The notes beneath the pieces are model-generated. The model was not told the DNA's origin and did not search any database. It saw only the letters and a list, made by a program, of their open reading frames with translations. This document shows positions 43,197 to 54,300 of a stretch of 64,000 bases of DNA, in pieces. Position 1 is the first letter of the stretch. Every line of letters begins with the position of its first letter. The DNA comes from Mikania micrantha (lineage: Eukaryota; Streptophyta; Magnoliopsida; Asterales; Asteraceae): assembly GCA_009363875.1 (NCBI GenBank), contig CM018680.1, positions 75,209,811 through 75,273,810 on the forward strand. The letters are read 5' to 3'. The translations under genes were made by a program, and so were the position numbers.

Positions 43197-44760
43197 TTCT
43201 TCAACACTAAAAAACACTCTAACAACGCTCTTATTGTTACATTTTTACTGTCTTACGTGTTCAATTCAAATGACAAACTTATGAAGTGCTCAAAGTTTGG
43301 TTGTTGTTGGTGCTTCTTTTTCCATCGAAAAAACCATTGCAACAATCAGAGATCTAACGAGGAACAAAGATCTTTTTCAACATTTTGGCTTACGTGAAAT
43401 GTTGAAAGGTGCCGATAAGACACATTGCAAAGGTTGTGGTACTTTTCTTAAAATATAGACTAACTCTACTTTAAGAAGTCACTTGATGGTCAAAGATAAC
43501 ATGACAAATGATCAAGCACAAATGTCAACCAATGGAGGGTTTGGAATTTCAATGCCGACATAATTCGTGAGATGATGAGAAACTTGGTGATTTAATAAAG
43601 TTTCCTTTTTAGCCATGTCAACAACCCATAATTGACAAGGATGATTCATAATATGCCTCAACTTCGATACAATCAAGTAAGTCGTTTCAATATTAAACAT
43701 GGTTATTTAAGATGTTGGCATCAAGTAAATAAAGAATTGATATTGCGTTTTGAAAATCTAAAAACTGGAGTTGACTTAACAACGAATGTTTGCCCGGCAC
43801 CACATAGGTTGACGAAATCCTATTTTCGCGTAACAACGCATTGGGTTGATCCAAGTAAATGACAAATGATGAAATGTATGAATAAGTTCAAAATGTTTCT
43901 GCATCCATAAACAAGAGAAGATTAGTTTTACACGTTAGATGGTGTGATTCAAACTTTAGCTTATAAGACAAAATATTTTCAGTAAGTTTTGATAATGTTT
44001 CGAATAATACTAACGTGATTAAGAAATTAAAAATTAGATATAAACCAATATATAACCATGTTTTTTTTCATACTAGATGTGGTATACATATCAATAATTT
44101 GATTGTGCAAAATGGTCTTGCGGTCTTTCAAATGGACCAACTAAAAGAAAATTTTAAACATATATTAAAATATGTATTTTTAGCTGGCGTAAAAGATCTA
44201 CTGATTACCAAAAGAACTTGTGTGGATACAAACTCCACATTTTTAGGTTCGTATTAGGACGTACCTACAAAGTGAAATTCAACTTGGCGTATATTTAACA
44301 ACGCAATACGACAAAGATAAACTTTAGAAGGTTTTCATGAAGATAGCTAAGGTTTTTCCAAGCCTGTGTTAAGGCACCATTGAATGTTTAACTAGTTTAT
44401 TTTAAGTTTTTAAAAATGCAACAACTATTTTATCAGAGATTTATTGTCTCACGTCTTTTTTGGCTCTTTAACAATTGATTATAATTACTCAAAAAATTAA
44501 CAACTATGAATCATGAACTAACATATATACAACAATGTTACTTCTAATGAAAGTAAACATCTGAAATACTTTGAAGAAATTTAGTCCTTTTACTTGTGTG
44601 ACGACATTGAAAACTTAATTGATGAAATAGTTACTTCTTTGAAGGCAAACTCAAGATTGAAGAACCGATACATGGGATACAAGTTGAGGAATGAATGAAA
44701 TTACCACTATTCGATAAAGAACAATCATTGGATAAATGGATGTGGAATAATAATCCTAAA
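43197..44760 (+). pseudogene. hAT transposase, BED-finger type, heavily decayed
   Basis: Pieces appear in order but in shifting frames. A BED zinc-finger remnant lies at about 43425-43500 (CKGCGTFLK, then STLRSHLMV). The core piece GVDLTTNVCPAPHRLTKSY follows near 43770-43830. The piece FFHTRCGIHINNLIVQNGLA is near 44066-44125, with VIKKLKIRYKPI just before. Family members resemble plant RICESLEEPER-type hAT transposases. Several stops and frameshifts make it non-functional. The C-terminal dimerisation part is not clear. Confidence 0.75.
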
Positions 44761-45370
44761 GTCTAATCTGAATGCTAAATATATTTTCAATAATATCTTT
44801 ATATTTTTGTTTTGTATTTTTAATTTTGTGTAACTAATTGTTAGATTTTTATTTATTTTGTTTTGTATATATAATTTTGTGTAATTCAATGTTGGACTTT
44901 TATTTAAATTTATTTTGTATTTATAATTAAATTTTGTGTTATTAATTTTTTATTTAATTTTGTTTTGTATTTATATTCTTGTGTATTTCAATGTTAGATT
45001 TTTATTTAAATATGTTTTGTGTTTATAATTTTGTGAATTTAAATAAGATATTCTATTTATTTATTTTTGTATTTATAATTTTGTATGATTAACTAAAAAA
45101 ATTTTATTTAATTTTTTCATTATTTTTAGATTCATTAAACAAATTTATTTAATTACATTTGAAACAAACATGATTTTGATCGAACCGCTCCACCGGTTCA
45201 GTTTTAACGGTTACGAAATTTTGTTAAAAAAACTTGCTTTTAACTGAACCAGTTTCTGGAATAACCGGTAAACCTATCTGATTGATTAGCTGGTTCGGTT
45301 AATTCAAAACCGGTTTCCGACTGGTTAACCGGATTGTGTTTGAATATATACTACGATACAATGATATTTA
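44761..45370. other. AT-rich tail of the dead hAT region
   Basis: Contains repeated TTTGTATTTATAATTTTGTG-like units at about 44800-45080, a degenerate tandem array of roughly 60-bp period, then ACCGGTT-rich sequence. Confidence 0.5.
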
Positions 45371-45380
45371 TGTTTGACTA

Positions 45381-45732
45381 GGGGAAGGTTATTTTGGAAA
45401 CCCACTTGAGTTGAGGAAACTTTGGAATCTTTGAAAAAAACAATGTAAACAAACCTATTTTTTTATTTTTTTTATAGTTTTGTAACATTATTAGGGTCAA
45501 TTTTATAAAAAAAAATGTAAAAAGCGCCGAGCCATTTTTTTTTAAAAAAATTAATTTGTCGACGATGTAACAAAGACGTAACACAGCTGTAACACAGACG
45601 TAACACGATATACACAGCTGTACATGATGTTACAAAACTATAAAAAAAAAAAATTAGGTTTGTTTACATTGTTTTTTTCAAATCTTCCAAAGTTTCTTCA
45701 ACTCAAGTGGGTTTCCAAAATATACATGCCCT
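45381..45732. mobile_element. Mutator-like foldback MITE with about 100-bp arms
   Basis: It is flanked by TGTTTGACTA on both sides (45371-45380, 45733-45742); the 9-10 bp duplication suits Mutator. The left arm (to about 45490) and right arm (from about 45625) are near-perfect reverse complements, with shared words GGAAACCCACTTGAGTTGA and CAATGTAAACAAACCTA. The centre repeats GACGTAACAC. Similar open frames read from both arms are a consequence of the inverted repeat. Confidence 0.8.
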
Positions 45733-45844
45733 TGTTTGACTATATACGACGATACATTGATGTAAGTGACATTGGTTATATATTCTTCACCGCGTTTACC
45801 CCTCAAAAAAATTTCAGTTAATTTATAAAGATAAACATACATGT

Positions 45845-46120
45845 CAATAATCAATAACCTTACCCAGTATATTCCCACTTTTCAGTAGGGTCTGGGGGGG
45901 AAGATAGATACAAACCTTACCCCTATCCCAATTGGGAGAGAGAGGCTGCTCCGAAAGAGTCCCCGGCTCAAAGTTATCGTTTGAAGTTGATCATCCCAAA
46001 GATTTTAACGTTATTTTCACAAAATAATTAAAATAACGTTAAAATTAGTGCACTTTTACTTTTGCCCCTTAAGGACCCACACATATATACATTATATGCG
46101 TGCACCGCAAATGGGGCGTA
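45845..46120 (-). mobile_element. TS/Au-type SINE, copy 2
   Basis: Reverse complement of the element at 14328-14597, alignable end to end. The head TACGCCCCATTTGCGGTGC is at 46120 and the tail at 45845. Short duplication TACATGT at 45838-45844 and 46121-46127. Confidence 0.8.
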
Positions 46121-46289
46121 TACATGTAATTAATTAATATTAACATATTTATTAAGATATCATCAATTTCTCATGATTCTAAATAATTAAATTCAATTAA
46201 TAATTTTTTATCATAAACTATTTATATAACATTATATATCTATTTTATAGATGAAACCGGTTATTCATGCACCCTGCTTTTTTTATTTT

Positions 46290-46430
46290 AACACCCTCAC
46301 TGATCTTATACGACACATAGAGGTCTATACGTCTCATATAAGAATCTAAACATTAGTATTGATAAATTCTGACACTCAATGATTACCCCATATACTATAC
46401 AAGACATATAAGATGTGTGGGATCGATTCA
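46290..46430. mobile_element. MITE with TATACG palindromes, copy 2
   Basis: TCTATACGTCTCATATAAG and CATATACTATACAAG match the words of the element at 29550-29815, with rearranged order. Ends not defined. Confidence 0.4.
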
Positions 46431-46901
46431 ACAAAAGCTAAAGTTCTTGAAAAATGGAATACTGAGCTCTTGTCCACCATTTTTTTCAGCCAAAAAAATG
46501 GCATTATCGAAAGCGGCGGTTTCCTGTTCTTCTTTTTCCAGTGGTTCTAAAAACAAACATGGCATCGATTAATCACCTCACACCTATTTTTTCAGAGTTT
46601 TTTTTTTATTTTTTTTATTTTTAATATCTCTGAACGGGAACATTTTATTTATATAGATAGAAACTAAACCATAATACAATCAGCAGCTACCATATTATAC
46701 ATATCATGCAATGTTTTACATTTTATAATTTTAGGTTATATTAGATAATAAAAATAAACATGTGAACGGCTTTTACAACTTGTATGTTTGTGACTCGATG
46801 ACTTGTATATTATCATGCCAATAATCAGCTAAAAATAACCAGTATATTATAATAGTACATTCTAAAATTATAAAGCATTTTTCTTTTATAGTTATAATCA
46901 C
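46431..46901. other. Intergenic, nothing recognised
   Basis: AT-rich sequence with no supported feature. Confidence 0.5.
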
Positions 46902-47086
46902 TGTTGCAAAAGTGGGCCTCTAAGGCCGAGTACTCCCTGAGTACTCGCTTCAAAGAGTTGTTTCGAGTCGAGTCCGAGTAGTTTTTGAGTATTACCCGAG
47001 TACTCCCCACCTAGGTCTGAGTACTGCCCGATTACTCGCTCCAATGAGCTATTCCGACCTAGGAGCGCCTAGCGACTTTTGCAACA
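46902..47086. mobile_element. MITE with perfect 12-bp ends and GAGTACTC palindromes
   Basis: TGTTGCAAAAGT (46902-46913) and ACTTTTGCAACA (47075-47086) are exact inverted repeats. The interior holds GAGTACTC three times plus several one-base variants (GAGTAGTT, GAGTATTA, GAGTACTG, GATTACTC). No matching 8-bp flanks were found. Confidence 0.6.
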
Positions 47087-48376
47087 TTAAATAATAAGTG
47101 AGAAAAAATCAATAAAAGCATTAAAATAAGATATTGGTTTGGTTAAATGGTCGGTTTGATTAATATGGGCTCATGGTTGGTTTTTTCAAAATAAAATCAA
47201 TTTATCATTTTGAAAATTTTGAAGACATAACGAATGGTTTGATTTAAGGCTTTTAGCATAAACTATTAGAGAAAAAAAAGGACCCATCTTCAAAAATGAC
47301 CTATTAAATATTGAATTTTTACACTTTGGAGATGGGCCAAATGCATATAAAATAGGCCAAAGAGTAAATCCAACCATGCCTTGCATAGTTGCATATAAAA
47401 CAGAATTATAAGATGACTTGATCCATTAAAAATCTAGGTAAAAATTGAGTTTAATCTAAGTTCATTTGGGCGATAAGTGGGAGTTTTTAAAAATTCTAGT
47501 TAGTCTTTTCAAATAAAATAATTTTTTTATTTGATCTTGACTCTTTAAATTTATATGGAGATTGGATCTAATAGGAAGAATTTTTGTCTAAGAAAAGTAA
47601 GAATCAATATATTTGACATGTCGTATGCTAAAAACATGAAAACAAAAATCTTGTATAAAAAATAAAATCCAATACAAAAAAATATAGTATTAAAAACAAA
47701 ATCCAGTACAAAAAATCTAATATTCAGTACAAGAAATCAGAAACCTAGTACAAAATATAAAAATTCGGTAAAAACAAAAATATAATACAAAAACAAAAAT
47801 ACTATACAAAAAATCCTGTAAAGAACATACTAAATAAAAAAAATCTAGGATAAAAAATAAGATGTTATACCTTAAATTATTCTTTATTCGTTTTTTTAGC
47901 ATTACAAGTGTCAAAATATTATTCAATTTTACTATTCTTAGGCAAAAATATCTTCTTATTTGATAATTCTCTATTTATATGTATCTATATATATATATAT
48001 AAAACATCAGAAAATTTATATAAAAACACCACCTAGTAAGATGCTAGACATGCTAAAAAACCTAGTTAGACTCTATTTTCTTTAAAATAACCCATGACAA
48101 AAATTCGAATTATCATTCTCCACAATACTCAAGTCATCTTTATATATTTGTAACAATTCACGCATGTCAACATTTTGTAATTGTTTGAATTCACCTTTTA
48201 TTTTTCTTCTTTTCTTTGCAACCGAGACCGGCTGATAATAAAAAAGTTAGAGCTTGGTGCTCGGTGTGACTTAAATTCAATTTTCATTTGAACCATTATT
48301 TGGATAACATGATATTGGGGCAGAGATAATGGTTCGAACCTCACGCCCTAACTTTAGTGGAAACTAGGAGCCAGTT
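47087..48376. other. Intergenic with degenerate ATACAAAAA repeats
   Basis: Between about 47650 and 47850 the words AGTACAAAAAAT and ATACAAAAA recur at irregular spacing. GGTTCGAACCTC at 48333-48344 is a B-box-like word that could mark a SINE remnant cut by the next element. Confidence 0.4.
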
Positions 48377-48600
48377 TGTTAGGTATTAAATAGTATAGAT
48401 AGTCAATTGTAATAATATGATAATAGAAGGGTTGAAAGTGTAGTTAATCAATTGTATTAGTTGTTAAATAAGTGAACTGATTACATGAATAAAGTTAGTG
48501 ATTGATTTTGAGAGTTTATCTCCTTCTTCTCTATTGATTCTTCTTCTTCTTCTTAATCTTTCACTCTTTTGGTTCCTGATTACCATTTCTGTACGTAACA
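48377..48600 (+). repeat. 5' LTR of compact element
   Basis: Starts TGTTAGGTATTAAATAG and ends TACGTAACA. Contains a (TTC)n tract. Confidence 0.9.
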
Positions 48601-48774
48601 ATGGTATCAGAGCTATGATCCTCTTGACTGTGGGTTAGGGCAACAAAGAAATTACCATTGACAGTGAGTAAACTTAGTCTGGAACAACAAATCTTCAGCA
48701 ACAACTAGGGTTAAAATTGATTCTCAACAGCAACAACAAATCAAAGAAATTGGCGTTTTTCATGGAAGTTTTTC

Positions 48775-49089
48775 ATGGAAGTTTTTATGGAAATTTCTAT
48801 GGACGAGAATCAAGAGATTATGGAACTTACACAACAAGGTACGATCAAAGATTATTGTGACTCATTTGAAGTGTTGTTTAATAAAAGCAATATTGATGAA
48901 GGTTATGCCATATATCTTTTCTTGGATGGTCTAAAATCAGAATTACGTGATCTTTTTATGCAATGGCATCAACATAAACTTCAATCATTGAAAGATGCAT
49001 TTTCTTTAGCCCTTAAATTGGATTCAAATAAACTAAAGGATACACTTTCTCCTGATGATCCAAATTCTTGTTTATACATAAAAGTTTAG
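48775..49089 (+). CDS. Gag-like protein of compact element (104 aa to first stop)
   Basis: GTIKDYCDSFEVLFNKSNID and AIYLFLDGLKSELRDLFM match the core of plant retrotransposon gag (Retrotrans_gag/UBN2 type). The N-terminal part is short and no zinc knuckle is present. The frame ends at TAG (49087-49089) and resumes without shift into the next ORF, so this may be the first part of one longer protein read through an amber codon or broken by it. An alternative start lies in another frame at 48762. Confidence 0.65.
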   Translation: MEVFMEISMDENQEIMELTQQGTIKDYCDSFEVLFNKSNIDEGYAIYLFLDGLKSELRDLFMQWHQHKLQSLKDAFSLALKLDSNKLKDTLSPDDPNSCLYIKV

Positions 49090-49110
49090 TCCCATCAAGT
49101 GTTTGATGAA

Positions 49111-50361
49111 ATGTCTAAGAAAGTTGTATTTGGAAAGGAAATTGGTTCTTTAAATCATGAATTGAGTATTCAAGAATCGTTTGATAAGAATGATTCAAAT
49201 GATGATAAAAAGAATAAGGGAGTAACTGAATATGTTGGAAATGGAACGAATTTGGATATGGATGAATATGATAATAGGTATAAGATTCAAGAACCCAATA
49301 TTCTTCCTCATTCTCATGATACTAATTTGAGTCATTGGGTTGTTACACACAAGAATGACAAAGTAAATGATGTTTTAAATCATGCTAAGAAGACATCAAT
49401 TACAGCAAATGATCAAGTTAAATTTGGTAAAAATATTGGAATTTTAGGTTTAACAAAAGACTTTGATCTGGGGAAAAGAAAGAAACAATTAAGCTGGTTA
49501 GATACTAGTTGGATTTGCAATATGGAAGGTAAATATGTTGAACATGAAGATACCACACAATTGAGAATTATTTCAAGTATTGAAGGACATGATTCGAATA
49601 GTGTTGTTATGATACAAGAAGCAACTCCAAAGTGGAGTTTAATTGAATTGAATCAAAAGCAAGGGAACCAAAAAGACAAAATCGATCTATCAGACCAAGG
49701 AGTCACAACTAACCAGGAAATTGAATTTCTGAATTTCAATAGGAAGATTGGTGTTACTCGTTTACATGATTTAAGTGAAAGAATTGAAATTCTTAAATTC
49801 AATGAAAAGAGTGTAGTTACTGGTCTACCCGATGCAATTGTAAGTAATTCCTTTCTCCAACATTCCAACATTAAAAATATCATTACTAATGATAGAGAAG
49901 ATTTGGAGTCAATATATTCTTCACAATTCATAAAATTGGAGTCTGCACACCATGAATTCAGTTTTCTAGTAGGATATCGGGAAAAAGCTCTACATATTTC
50001 ACTTCAATATACTGCTAATGACAAGTTAAGATTTGAAAATTTGGAAATCTGGATGTATGAGATACATATTAGGTTGTTCTTGTTCTACACTTTAATATTT
50101 GATGGATGTTACTACTATAGAACTGATGGTAAAGCTGTGAACCAGATTAAGCTGATTTATGGGAGTATGAAGGGAAAGGGTAACATTTGGTTGTCTAAAA
50201 AGTATGGGAAAAAGTTCAAGGATTTGGGTCAAGATTATGAGATGTGGATTGTTGATTTTCAAGAACTCAAAAGTCAAGTCTATGAAATAATGGGTCAGTC
50301 ACAACTTGGTTGTTATTGGAGTAGCATTTCAAGATTCTCATTCAAAGAACTTTGGTCATAG
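49111..50361 (+). CDS. Unknown ORF of compact element (416 aa)
   Basis: The frame is open for more than 420 codons in AT-rich DNA, which is unlikely by chance. The first ATG after the upstream TAG is at 49111. The protein is charged and Asn/Lys-rich (FGKEIGSLNHELSIQESF near the start). A more hydrophobic stretch, RLFLFYTLIFDGCYYYR, lies around 325-340. It has no protease, polymerase or integrase motif, and I do not recognise any domain. It lies in the same frame as the gag-like ORF, separated by a single TAG. It could be a gag extension, a captured host sequence or an accessory protein. Confidence 0.5.
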   Translation: MSKKVVFGKEIGSLNHELSIQESFDKNDSNDDKKNKGVTEYVGNGTNLDMDEYDNRYKIQEPNILPHSHDTNLSHWVVTHKNDKVNDVLNHAKKTSITANDQVKFGKNIGILGLTKDFDLGKRKKQLSWLDTSWICNMEGKYVEHEDTTQLRIISSIEGHDSNSVVMIQEATPKWSLIELNQKQGNQKDKIDLSDQGVTTNQEIEFLNFNRKIGVTRLHDLSERIEILKFNEKSVVTGLPDAIVSNSFLQHSNIKNIITNDREDLESIYSSQFIKLESAHHEFSFLVGYREKALHISLQYTANDKLRFENLEIWMYEIHIRLFLFYTLIFDGCYYYRTDGKAVNQIKLIYGSMKGKGNIWLSKKYGKKFKDLGQDYEMWIVDFQELKSQVYEIMGQSQLGCYWSSISRFSFKELWS

Positions 50362-50548
50362 TTCAGAAGCTATGTAGTGCAAGCATTGAAACGAGTAGCA
50401 GGACCTCACACTACAATGGACAAAGGGGTGGTTAAAGGAAACATTAAGGATTCCATGGAGCTTTTAATTAGATTTTTTGTGATAGTTACTTACAGTTGTT
50501 CTCATTGTTCTAATTTTTGGGGACAAAAATCTTTTGAGGGGGGAGTAA

Positions 50549-50752
50549 TGTTAGGTATTAAATAGTATAGGTAGTCAATTGTAATAATATGATAATATAA
50601 GGGTTGAAAATGTAGTTAATCAATTGTATTAGTTGTTAAATAAGTGAACTGATTGATTGATTTTGAGAGTTTATCTCCTTCTTCTCTATTGATTCTTCTT
50701 CTTCTTAATCTTTCACTCTTTTGGTTCTTGATTACCATTTCTATACGTAACA
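50549..50752 (+). repeat. 3' LTR of compact element
   Basis: Matches the 5' LTR, with one 17-bp gap and one TTC fewer. Confidence 0.9.
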
Positions 50753-50757
50753 CAGTT

Positions 50758-51290
50758 GGCTCGTGCGATGTTCTTAGAAGAGGGACTACATACAATGTTC
50801 TAAGAATTAATTGTGAGCATTCCACATCGGATAAAAATGATAAAACTCAAATTACATGCTACCGATGTCAGAAACTTGGACCCTATGCTTATGATTGTCC
50901 GAATAAAAAACTTAAGAATGTTGATTCGTTATTTGTGGAAACCAAGATGATGAACTTGCACTTTAGATATGTCAAGCTACAAAAGAAAAGATAGAAAATT
51001 GATCAAGTGATATTATCAAAGAAACGAAACTGTGAAAGTTGGTTGTGTGAATCAAAGAAAAGAAACTGTGAAAGTTGTTTGTGTGAAACAAAATAAAGAA
51101 TGTGAAAGTTAGTTGTGTGAAACAATCAAAATGTGAAAGTCAAACTGTGAAAGTCAAATGCGAATGTCATTTGTGAGAGACAAATCAAGAAGACCAAAAG
51201 TTCGTGAGAAGCAAGTTGGTGTGAAGAAATCTACATAGAAGAAATCAAGTTGTGTGAAGACTCAAACTTGAATCAACAAATAGGGGGTGA
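50758..51290 (+). pseudogene. Retroelement gag fragment with altered zinc knuckle
   Basis: TQITCYRCQKLGPYAYDCPN (about 50848-50910) is a CCHC knuckle in which the His position is Pro. After the stop near 50994, GTGAAAGTTGNTTGTGTGAA units repeat to about 51170. A purine-rich AATAGGGGGTGAA (51278-51290) then precedes TGTTAGCC, which looks like a polypurine tract and LTR start. This is the remnant of another element, into which or next to which the compact element inserted. Confidence 0.55.
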
Positions 51291-51378
51291 ATGTTAGCCT
51301 AAATTGTTTAACCCAAGCTTGAGAAAGTTAATTGATGAATTATGTAAATAAGTCAAAGTTATATTTCTAGTGTCAAAT

Positions 51379-54300
51379 GTAACATCAACGCCGGAAATGC
51401 TACCGGAACAGTGATCTACACAGTAACTTGCACAGTAACTCAGGTATAAACTACGCGAACTACTTATATGCTATTAACATTGTGATGCTTGACACTAAAC
51501 TATAATGCAATCGTTTCTGAAATCTGATTAAATCTGATAGTTTAACAGTCAGAAATACATCAGATAACATGGAATTGACATATGAATGCTTGTAATATGC
51601 TATTTTGTATAAACGTATGCGAGGTTGAACAAAACAAATCAATAACGGATGTCGTTACAGGAATGCTCAACGGACGGATTATTCGTATAGGTGACGATCT
51701 GTACGAATACATCTGAAAGTTTAATGTTTCGAATGATGTCCAGTAATTAGAAAACCATATTGAAACGTGTAGTTATTGTCGTATTTGTACGGATGACGAT
51801 TCGAACGAATACGCGCGACAACTATACGATTCGATTTAACTGTAATTCAAACGTTTTCAGCAAATTTAAAATAAACGAAAGATAATTAGTTAATTTATTA
51901 GGAATAACCATTTAATTTAATTTATTAAACTCTATCTTTAAATTCGTGACGAATCGTTACGAAAACGAACGCGAAATGAAACTTTTACGCGAAACCGAGC
52001 GACACCGAACGAACCCGAACACACCGGGTGTTTGAAAACTTAAATGAGGCATTAATGCCTCATCTTCCACCCCAACAACCCTCTCTCTCTCCTCACCACC
52101 GGCCCTTTCTCTCTCTACACTCTCTCTAGAAACCCACACCATATCTCTCTAATTTCTCAACCAAATCGAGTGTTTTTGGTGTCTAAACGACCACCACATC
52201 ACATAGATCATAGAAGTACAAAGGATTTGAGTTTTTGTCCAGCAAATTCGAGGTAAAAACCCATCATTGTTGCGATTTTAGGATTTTGAAAACCCTATTT
52301 CAAACCCACCTTTTGGCCGGCTAAAACTATGTCAAACCCTACGGAAACCACACTAAAAACCATTGAGAATGTGTTAGGAACAAGTGGTAACCTAAATCCT
52401 GGTCGATTTACTTGAACTCCATGGCTGTACTCTCTCGAGGGTCGATCGGCCGAATGGCCTAACCCAGCTCCCCGAATGAAGAAGCGGAAGCAGCCTCCTT
52501 CGGCCATGCTCATTCGCCGAATGGCCAAGGTCTTTCTTCGGCCATGCTCATTCGCCCATGCTGTTTCGACCTAGACCCCATTCGATCGGCTTAATTCCAT
52601 TCGCTGGAACCCTTCATTTGATCGGCTCTTTCCCCCTTCGGCCCAGCTCCCACTCGGCCACCCCTCATTCGGCCGAACACTTATTCGACCAATACCATTC
52701 GTGGACATCATTCAATCGGCCAAGAGCTGCTGATTACGTGGGGTGGTGTACACGATCATTGGATGGGCATGCATGAGACCAAAGGTGTGTGCGTGCATGA
52801 GTTTTTAGTGTTTTCTTGACAAGAAATTAACTTAATTTCACTAAACAAAGATGATAGACTTGTAATCTTTTTTTTTTTGATAAGGCCTAAGACATCAAAG
52901 GGTTACAAATCAAATGTTGAACATAGAGTTTGTCTATCAAATGGGGTTGGAGTTAAACAAGGAATTATGCAACAACATTAAAGATCTTAGCGATTTCAAA
53001 CACAAAGCATAAAATGCGAAGGATCAAAGAATCTAACCAAGTGTAAATGTTAGTTGTTAACATCCAATACTTAGTAAAGGCTATGCTATATACAACTAAG
53101 TTAGATGGTTCCATTGAACCTTCTAATCTAAGTAGTATATACACGCATGAACTAAGAAACAAAGGAAGCTAAAACTCAATCTCAGGCTTAGGGTTAATCT
53201 AATGGGATAAAGTCTAACAATTTAAGCTATGATTTTCTTAAAATACTTTATGGTTTTATTAGATGAAATTGATAATAAACCCTCTTCAAATTAATTAAAT
53301 GATTTCTAACTTAAGATTTAATTAACACAGATTACTTTACAAATACATAATCAAAGTCTTATGGGTTTAAGGGTTCTCAATGATGGATAATACCTTAGAC
53401 TAATTAGAGGAAGTCTTAGAAAACACCTTAGTGACATAGTACACTTAGTTGCACACCGAGACCAAAAACCTAGTTTGCGACTATTATAACGACTTATAGT
53501 ATTCGAATCTCTTAAAACAACTCAGGTGTTGAAGATACTTAAGCTACAATCAACGAGCGCGCATTATCTGTGGTAACTTATACTTAGCAACACATGTGAG
53601 TTCATTGTCCCTTTTCAAACTATTTTGAATTTTACTTCGGGACTGAGAAGCATGTTATACATTTTAAACAAGTGCTTAAATGTATCATAAATGCTTTTAT
53701 AATTATTCATAATGCTAAGTGCTAATGCTTTATACTAATGCTAAATGTTAATGCTACATACTAAAGCTAGATGCTAATGCTAAGTGCTAATGCTTTATAC
53801 TAATGCTAAATGCTAATGCTAATGCTACATACTAAAGTTAGATGCTAATGCTAAGTGCTAATGCTTTATACTGATGCTAAATGCTAATGCTAAGTGCTAA
53901 TATTAGGTGCTAATGATACATGCTAAGACTACATGCTAAGGCTACTTACTTTTAAACTAGTTTGCTTAAAACACCAAGTGCTTTTCAGATGCAAAGAATG
54001 CAAAGACTAACAGGTTAAAATGCTTTTATAAACTAACTTAGAAAGCTTGAATGCTCAAACTCAGAAAGACTGATATACTTGATATGCTTGCAATGCTCGA
54101 ATGCTAGAACTGCTTGAAATGCTCAGAATGCTTTAAACTATGTATGCTTATTATGCTTGACATGCTAAAACAACGGTTTGGCCTCTCAGTGCTTGCCCTA
54201 CCGGTTGTGAAGCTAGTACTTGTGCACAAGATACGTAAATGCTATGCTATATGAATGCTATAAACTTGTATGCTAAAGCTAACGGCTATGGTAGATTATA

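Larger units (their letters stand above)
48377..50752 (+). mobile_element. Compact 2.4-kb LTR element with gag-like ORF
   Basis: LTRs at 48377-48600 (224 bp) and 50549-50752 (204 bp) are flanked by CAGTT on both sides (48372-48376, 50753-50757). TGGTATCAGAGC (tRNA-Met primer site) starts one base after the 5' LTR, and TTTTGAGGGGGGAG precedes the 3' LTR. The LTRs differ by about five substitutions, a 17-bp gap and a 3-bp gap. No protease, reverse transcriptase or integrase is present. It resembles the TR-GAG type of non-autonomous element. Confidence 0.85.

Noticed and set aside
43512..44257. Separate short genes near 43.5-44.3 kb
   Set aside because: The pieces align in order with one hAT transposase and are fragments of a single pseudogene.
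45378..45821. Two similar short proteins on opposite strands
   Set aside because: They arise from the two arms of one inverted repeat, not from a gene pair.
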